Shown here: positions 60,550 to 64,000 of the stretch, piece after piece
Layout: every line of letters starts with the position of its first letter
Numbering within the stretch: the first letter of the stretch is position 1
NCBI GenBank assembly: GCA_045127535.1
Contig: JBGVQN010000033.1
Location: forward strand, 1 to 64,000
Reading direction: 5' to 3'
DNA from: UBA2942 sp045127535
GTDB lineage: Bacteria > Bacillota > Clostridia > Lachnospirales > Lachnospiraceae
Length of the DNA stretch: 64,000 nt
Notes under the pieces: model-generated
What the model was told of the DNA's origin: nothing
Seen by the model: only the letters and a program-made list of their open reading frames with translations
Database searches by the model: none
Made by a program: the position numbers and the translations under genes

Positions 60550-61200
60550 ATGATAACAATTGCAATCCGCATAGCATTATTGCTCATAGGATATTGTTTT
60601 GGTCTGATTCAGACCGGTTATTTATATGGAAAAGCACACGGAATCGACATCCGCACCAAAGGCAGCGGCAACTCCGGTGCCACCAACAGCTTACGTGTGC
60701 TTGGGAAAAAAGCAGGAATCATTGTTTTCTTTGGTGATGCATTAAAATGCTTGATTCCCTGTGTGATCGTCAGACTGATCTGCAGCCAGACAGCACCAGA
60801 ATATTCTCTGCTATACATGTTATACATGGCATTTGGTGTCACCTTAGGCCACAACTTCCCGGCGCATATGGGCTTTCGTGGGGGCAAAGGCATTGCCTGC
60901 ATGGGAGGTCTGTCCCTTGCGTTCCACTGGCTTATGGCCATCATCTGCCTCCTGGTATTCTCAGGAGTGGTAGCCGTGACCAAATATGTGTCGGTAGGAT
61001 CCATGAGCATGGCAGTTGTCCTGTTCATCGCAGCCTTAATCGCCGGAAACCAGGGCTGGTTAGGCTTAAGCGGAGCATTACTCACAGAGTTCTATATCCT
61101 TGCCTTTATCATCATGGCACTGTCCATCTGGCAGCACCGTACCAATATCAGCCGCCTCAAAAACGGCACCGAAAACAAAGTTGGCCAGAAAAAGAAGTGA
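60550..61200 (+). CDS. plsY: glycerol-3-phosphate acyltransferase PlsY
   Basis: Membrane enzyme that transfers the acyl group of acyl-phosphate (made by PlsX, encoded at 2367) to glycerol-3-phosphate (made by GpsA, next gene). The 216-residue protein has several hydrophobic helices and the catalytic loops GSGNSGATN near 42 and GHNFPAHMGFRGGKG near 103. GAGGAG precedes the start. The order der-plsY-gpsA is common in Firmicutes. The C-terminal basic tail is slightly longer than average. Confidence 0.95.
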   Translation: MITIAIRIALLLIGYCFGLIQTGYLYGKAHGIDIRTKGSGNSGATNSLRVLGKKAGIIVFFGDALKCLIPCVIVRLICSQTAPEYSLLYMLYMAFGVTLGHNFPAHMGFRGGKGIACMGGLSLAFHWLMAIICLLVFSGVVAVTKYVSVGSMSMAVVLFIAALIAGNQGWLGLSGALLTEFYILAFIIMALSIWQHRTNISRLKNGTENKVGQKKK

Positions 61201-61227
61201 TTTATGACAACACAAAGGAGTGGAAAA

Positions 61228-62229
61228 ATGGCAAAAATCAGTATCATCGGAACAGGAACCTGGGGAGTGGCACTGGCAATCCTGTTGCAGAGAAACGGGC
61301 ATCAGGTCACCGCATGGTCCAAATTTCAGAAGGAAATAGATGGTCTGGATGCAAACCGTATCCATCCCAATTTACCGGGAGCAGTGATCCCCAAGGAAAT
61401 CCGGTTCACCTGTAATATAGAAGAAGCCTGCAGCGGTCAGGATATGCTGGTATTGTCTGTACCATCTATCTTTACAAGAGAAACTGCAAGACTGATGAAC
61501 CCATATATACAGCCGGGACAGATTATTGTAAATGTGTCCAAGGGCATTGAAGAATCTACCTTAAAGACATTGACAGATCAGATTGCAGAGGAAATTCCTC
61601 AGGCAGAAGTGGCAGTATTGTCCGGTCCAAGCCATGCAGAGGAAGTCAGTGTAGGAAAACCAACCACCTGTGTAGCCGGTGCCCGGAAAAAGGAAGTAGC
61701 GGAACTGATTCAGGAGTACTTTATGTCTCCTGTGTTCCGTGTCTATACAAGTCCTGATGTACTGGGGATTGAAATCAGTGGAGCACTGAAAAATGTCATT
61801 GCTCTGGCAGCAGGTGTAGGTGATGGTCTGGGCTGTGGTGACAATACCAAGGCTGCCCTGATTACCAGAGGGATTGCAGAACTGACCCGTCTGGGAGTGA
61901 AAATGGGCGGCAGGGCGGAAACCTTTTCCGGTCTGACCTGCACAGGAGACTTGATCGTAACCTGTGCCAGCGTCCACAGTCGAAACCGCAGAGCCGGTGT
62001 ACTCATTGGTCAGGGCTATACCATGGAGGAAGCTATGAAGGAAGTCAACATGGTAGTAGAGGGTGTATATTCTGCCAAGGCCGGGCTGGCTTTGAGCCGT
62101 AAGTATCAGGTTTCCATGCCGATTGTAGAGGCTGTGAATCAGGTTCTGTTTGAAGGACTTCCTGCTTCAGAGGCATTAAAGGATTTGATGATGCGTATGA
62201 AGACGACAGAGGTTTCCTGGGCAGAATAA
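61228..62229 (+). CDS. gpsA: glycerol-3-phosphate dehydrogenase (NAD(P)+)
   Basis: Reduces dihydroxyacetone phosphate to sn-glycerol-3-phosphate for phospholipids. The 333-residue enzyme begins ISIIGTGTWGVALAILL (Rossmann loop at 7-12) and has LSGPSHAEE, the catalytic lysine in SGALKNVIALAAG, and GDLIVTCASVHSRNRRAG. The start ATG 61228 follows AAAGGAG. It supplies the acceptor for PlsY encoded just upstream. Confidence 0.97.
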   Translation: MAKISIIGTGTWGVALAILLQRNGHQVTAWSKFQKEIDGLDANRIHPNLPGAVIPKEIRFTCNIEEACSGQDMLVLSVPSIFTRETARLMNPYIQPGQIIVNVSKGIEESTLKTLTDQIAEEIPQAEVAVLSGPSHAEEVSVGKPTTCVAGARKKEVAELIQEYFMSPVFRVYTSPDVLGIEISGALKNVIALAAGVGDGLGCGDNTKAALITRGIAELTRLGVKMGGRAETFSGLTCTGDLIVTCASVHSRNRRAGVLIGQGYTMEEAMKEVNMVVEGVYSAKAGLALSRKYQVSMPIVEAVNQVLFEGLPASEALKDLMMRMKTTEVSWAE

Positions 62230-62251
62230 AGCAGAAAAGGAGGTCCGTTCG

Positions 62252-63943
62252 TTGAAGCAGTATGTTATATACGGAGGCATTATCATACTGATTTTTGCTA
62301 TACTGATTTATCAGGCAGTAAAATCTTCCAGAGACAGAAAAAAGAATCTGTTAGAAAAAATCCGCTGCCAGTACGGTGCGTATTCCAACAGGGAATATGA
62401 GTATGATGATTTCTTAAGCATCACGCACTATTTTGTAAAGAAAAGCAAGAACCGCAAGGATATTTTCACCATTGATGATATTACATGGAATGACCTGGAT
62501 ATGGATCATGTATTTCTGGCAATGAACAATACCCAGTCCAGCGTTGGACAGGATTATCTTTATGATATGCTGCGCCGGCCCTGCTTTGACCAGGCAGAGT
62601 TAGACAGACGAGACAGGCTGGCAGAATATTTTGCAACTCATACTCAGGAAAGAGAAGCCTGCCAGATGCTGCTTGCAGGAGTGGGTTATACCAGAAAAGT
62701 ATCCATTATGGACTTTATTGATGAAATTGCAGCCCAGAAAAGAGAGAGTAATCTGCCTCATTACCTTTGTATTTTGTTGATTGTGGCTTCTATCGCACTG
62801 ATTTGTGTACAGCCGGATTTTGGGGTGTTATTGTTAATTGGTGCCTTGGTATACAACGTGGCTGCCTATCTGTCTGCAAAAGGCAGGGTAGAAAGTTATT
62901 TTATCTGTATTGCAGCCATTGTGCGCCTGATTGTCTGCAGTGAGGAACTGCAGAATGTAAGAGGGGGAGAACTGACAGCGTATATGGAGCGCTTGAAATC
63001 CTCTGCAGCATCCGTGCGTTCTGTAAAGCAGGATGCAGTGTTGATCGGTTCTCCTGACAAGGTTGACGGTGGTCTGGCACAGACCATACTGGATTATGTC
63101 CGCATGATTTTCCATGTGGATTTGATTTGCTATAACAATGCATTGCAGAAAATACAACCGCATATGGATGAAGTTACCACCATGTGGGAGACCATTGGAC
63201 AGTTAGAGGCTGGCATTGCCATTGCATCCTTCAGAGAAGCAGTGCCTTTCTCCTGTAAACCGGAGTTTATTACTCAGAACAGCATGCAGATGAAGAATGG
63301 CTACCATCCTCTGATTACCAAGCCGGTAGCCAATACCATTGAAGAATATAAACCGGTTCTGATTACTGGTTCCAATGCTTCCGGCAAGTCTACTTTCCTG
63401 AAAATGACAGCCATTAATGCGATCCTGGCGCAGACCATAGATACAGTATTGGCCCAGGAATACAGAGCCCCAATGTACCGGATTTATTCCTCCATGGCTC
63501 TTTCGGACAATCTTTCTGCCAAAGAGAGTTACTACATGGTAGAAATTAAGTCTTTGAAACGCATTCTGGATGCGGCAAAAGATACCAGTACCAAGGTCCT
63601 TTGCTTTGTGGATGAGGTGCTTCGTGGTACCAATACAGTAGAGCGAATTGCAGCTTCCGCCAAGGTGCTGCAGAAACTGGCAGCAGAGCAGGTAATGTGT
63701 TTTGCTGCAACCCATGATATTGAGCTGACACAGCTGTTGGAGAAGGCGTTTGCCAACTATCATTTCTCTGAGGAAATCGTAGAGGATGATGTAAAGTTCA
63801 GCTATCGTATCCATAAGGGACGGGCAACTTCCAGAAATGCAATCCGTCTCCTTGGCATTATGGGATATGATGAACAGGTGATTAAAGAGGCAGAGGAGAC
63901 AGCAAGAAACTTCCTGGAGACTGGGGAGTGGAAGATGATGTAA
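62252..63943 (+). CDS. membrane-anchored MutS-like ATPase
   Basis: A 563-residue protein with MutS-type C-terminal ATPase: Walker A GSNASGKST at 373-381, Walker B VLCFVDE near 449-455 followed by RGTNTVER, and H488 in AATHDIEL. The DNA mismatch-reading domains I and II of MutS and the Smr domain of MutS2 are absent. Instead there is an N-terminal helix (5-21) and a hydrophobic pair near 178-206, so it is likely bound to the membrane. The start is TTG 62252, 8 nt after AAGGAGG. A role in mismatch repair is doubtful; the function of this group is unknown to me. Confidence 0.85.
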   Translation: MKQYVIYGGIIILIFAILIYQAVKSSRDRKKNLLEKIRCQYGAYSNREYEYDDFLSITHYFVKKSKNRKDIFTIDDITWNDLDMDHVFLAMNNTQSSVGQDYLYDMLRRPCFDQAELDRRDRLAEYFATHTQEREACQMLLAGVGYTRKVSIMDFIDEIAAQKRESNLPHYLCILLIVASIALICVQPDFGVLLLIGALVYNVAAYLSAKGRVESYFICIAAIVRLIVCSEELQNVRGGELTAYMERLKSSAASVRSVKQDAVLIGSPDKVDGGLAQTILDYVRMIFHVDLICYNNALQKIQPHMDEVTTMWETIGQLEAGIAIASFREAVPFSCKPEFITQNSMQMKNGYHPLITKPVANTIEEYKPVLITGSNASGKSTFLKMTAINAILAQTIDTVLAQEYRAPMYRIYSSMALSDNLSAKESYYMVEIKSLKRILDAAKDTSTKVLCFVDEVLRGTNTVERIAASAKVLQKLAAEQVMCFAATHDIELTQLLEKAFANYHFSEEIVEDDVKFSYRIHKGRATSRNAIRLLGIMGYDEQVIKEAEETARNFLETGEWKMM

Positions 63944-64000
63944 TTCATGGATAGAGAACAGTAAATATATTAAAGGACGATTGCTTGCAGACACATGAAT
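63944..64000. other. window end, nothing seen
   Basis: The last 57 nt after the MutS-like gene contain no terminator or start that can be supported. Confidence 0.5.

Noticed and set aside
63203..63994. Minus-strand ORF of 263 residues over the MutS-like gene
   Set aside because: Antisense to a clear Walker A/B ATPase; translation has no family pattern.

Overview
This is a chromosomal, mostly housekeeping segment of a low-to-mid GC Gram-positive anaerobe, most likely a Lachnospiraceae (Clostridium cluster XIVa) gut bacterium. The evidence is the gene order pta / DUF177-rpmF-plsX-acpP-rnc-smc-ftsY and ylxM-ffh-rpsP-khpA-rimM-trmD, AGGAGG ribosome sites throughout, sigma-A promoters of TTGACA-N17-TATAAT type, Firmicute RNA switches (T-box, L20 leader, yybP-ykoY), and clostridial small families (DUF1540, DUF6472-like, DUF512 radical SAM). 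The genus cannot be fixed from sequence alone. No phage, IS element, CRISPR array or rRNA was seen.

Layout. 1-16.7 kb: pta, the lipid/RNase III/SMC/FtsY cluster, threonine ammonia-lyase, the SRP-ribosome-tRNA modification cluster (ylxM to trmD), the infC-rpmI-rplT operon behind an L20-type leader, and two tRNA genes. 16.7-25.2 kb: Cu/Zn-SOD-like gene, pyrC, an aminotransferase, mntP behind a Mn-type riboswitch, a HAD phosphatase with aroA, and an AEC transporter. 25.4-38.7 kb: a KdpDE-like two-component system, DUF368, a broken Na/Pi transporter gene, a minimal SufB/SufC pair, a TrkH/KtrB potassium channel, T-box-controlled thrS, DUF1540, an NSS amino-acid transporter and a LysR regulator. 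38.8-48.7 kb: a co-directional block with lipoprotein, two permeases and ATPase of a polar amino-acid ABC importer, an ammonium transporter fused to a P-II domain, a D-2-hydroxyacid dehydrogenase, two HisC-like aminotransferases and a MATE exporter. 48.8-64 kb: rplS, flavodiiron protein, BFD-like ferredoxin, a lacZ relic followed by galK, rbgA-rnhB-yraN-pgeF, prs, DUF512-der-plsY-gpsA and a membrane-anchored MutS-like ATPase.

How it works together. The housekeeping blocks couple ribosome assembly, protein export, lipid precursor synthesis and chromosome segregation. The most system-like part is the 38.8-48.7 kb block. The upstream LysR gene is followed by two LysR-type ATAA-N7-TTAT boxes centred near -66 and -43 of a strong promoter, which suggests one regulon that imports an amino acid, moves its nitrogen by transamination, reduces the 2-oxoacid, handles ammonium with P-II gating and perhaps exports the product. 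The substrate cannot be read from the sequence.

Decay and rearrangement are visible. The Na/Pi transporter has two internal deletions and a 1-nt frameshift. lacZ survives only as about 0.4 kb, accidentally in frame with galK. The usual trmD-rplS-rbgA-rnhB neighbourhood is split by about 34 kb. Several intergenic regions carry unusually long hairpins or mutually exclusive RNA pairings that the named features do not explain.
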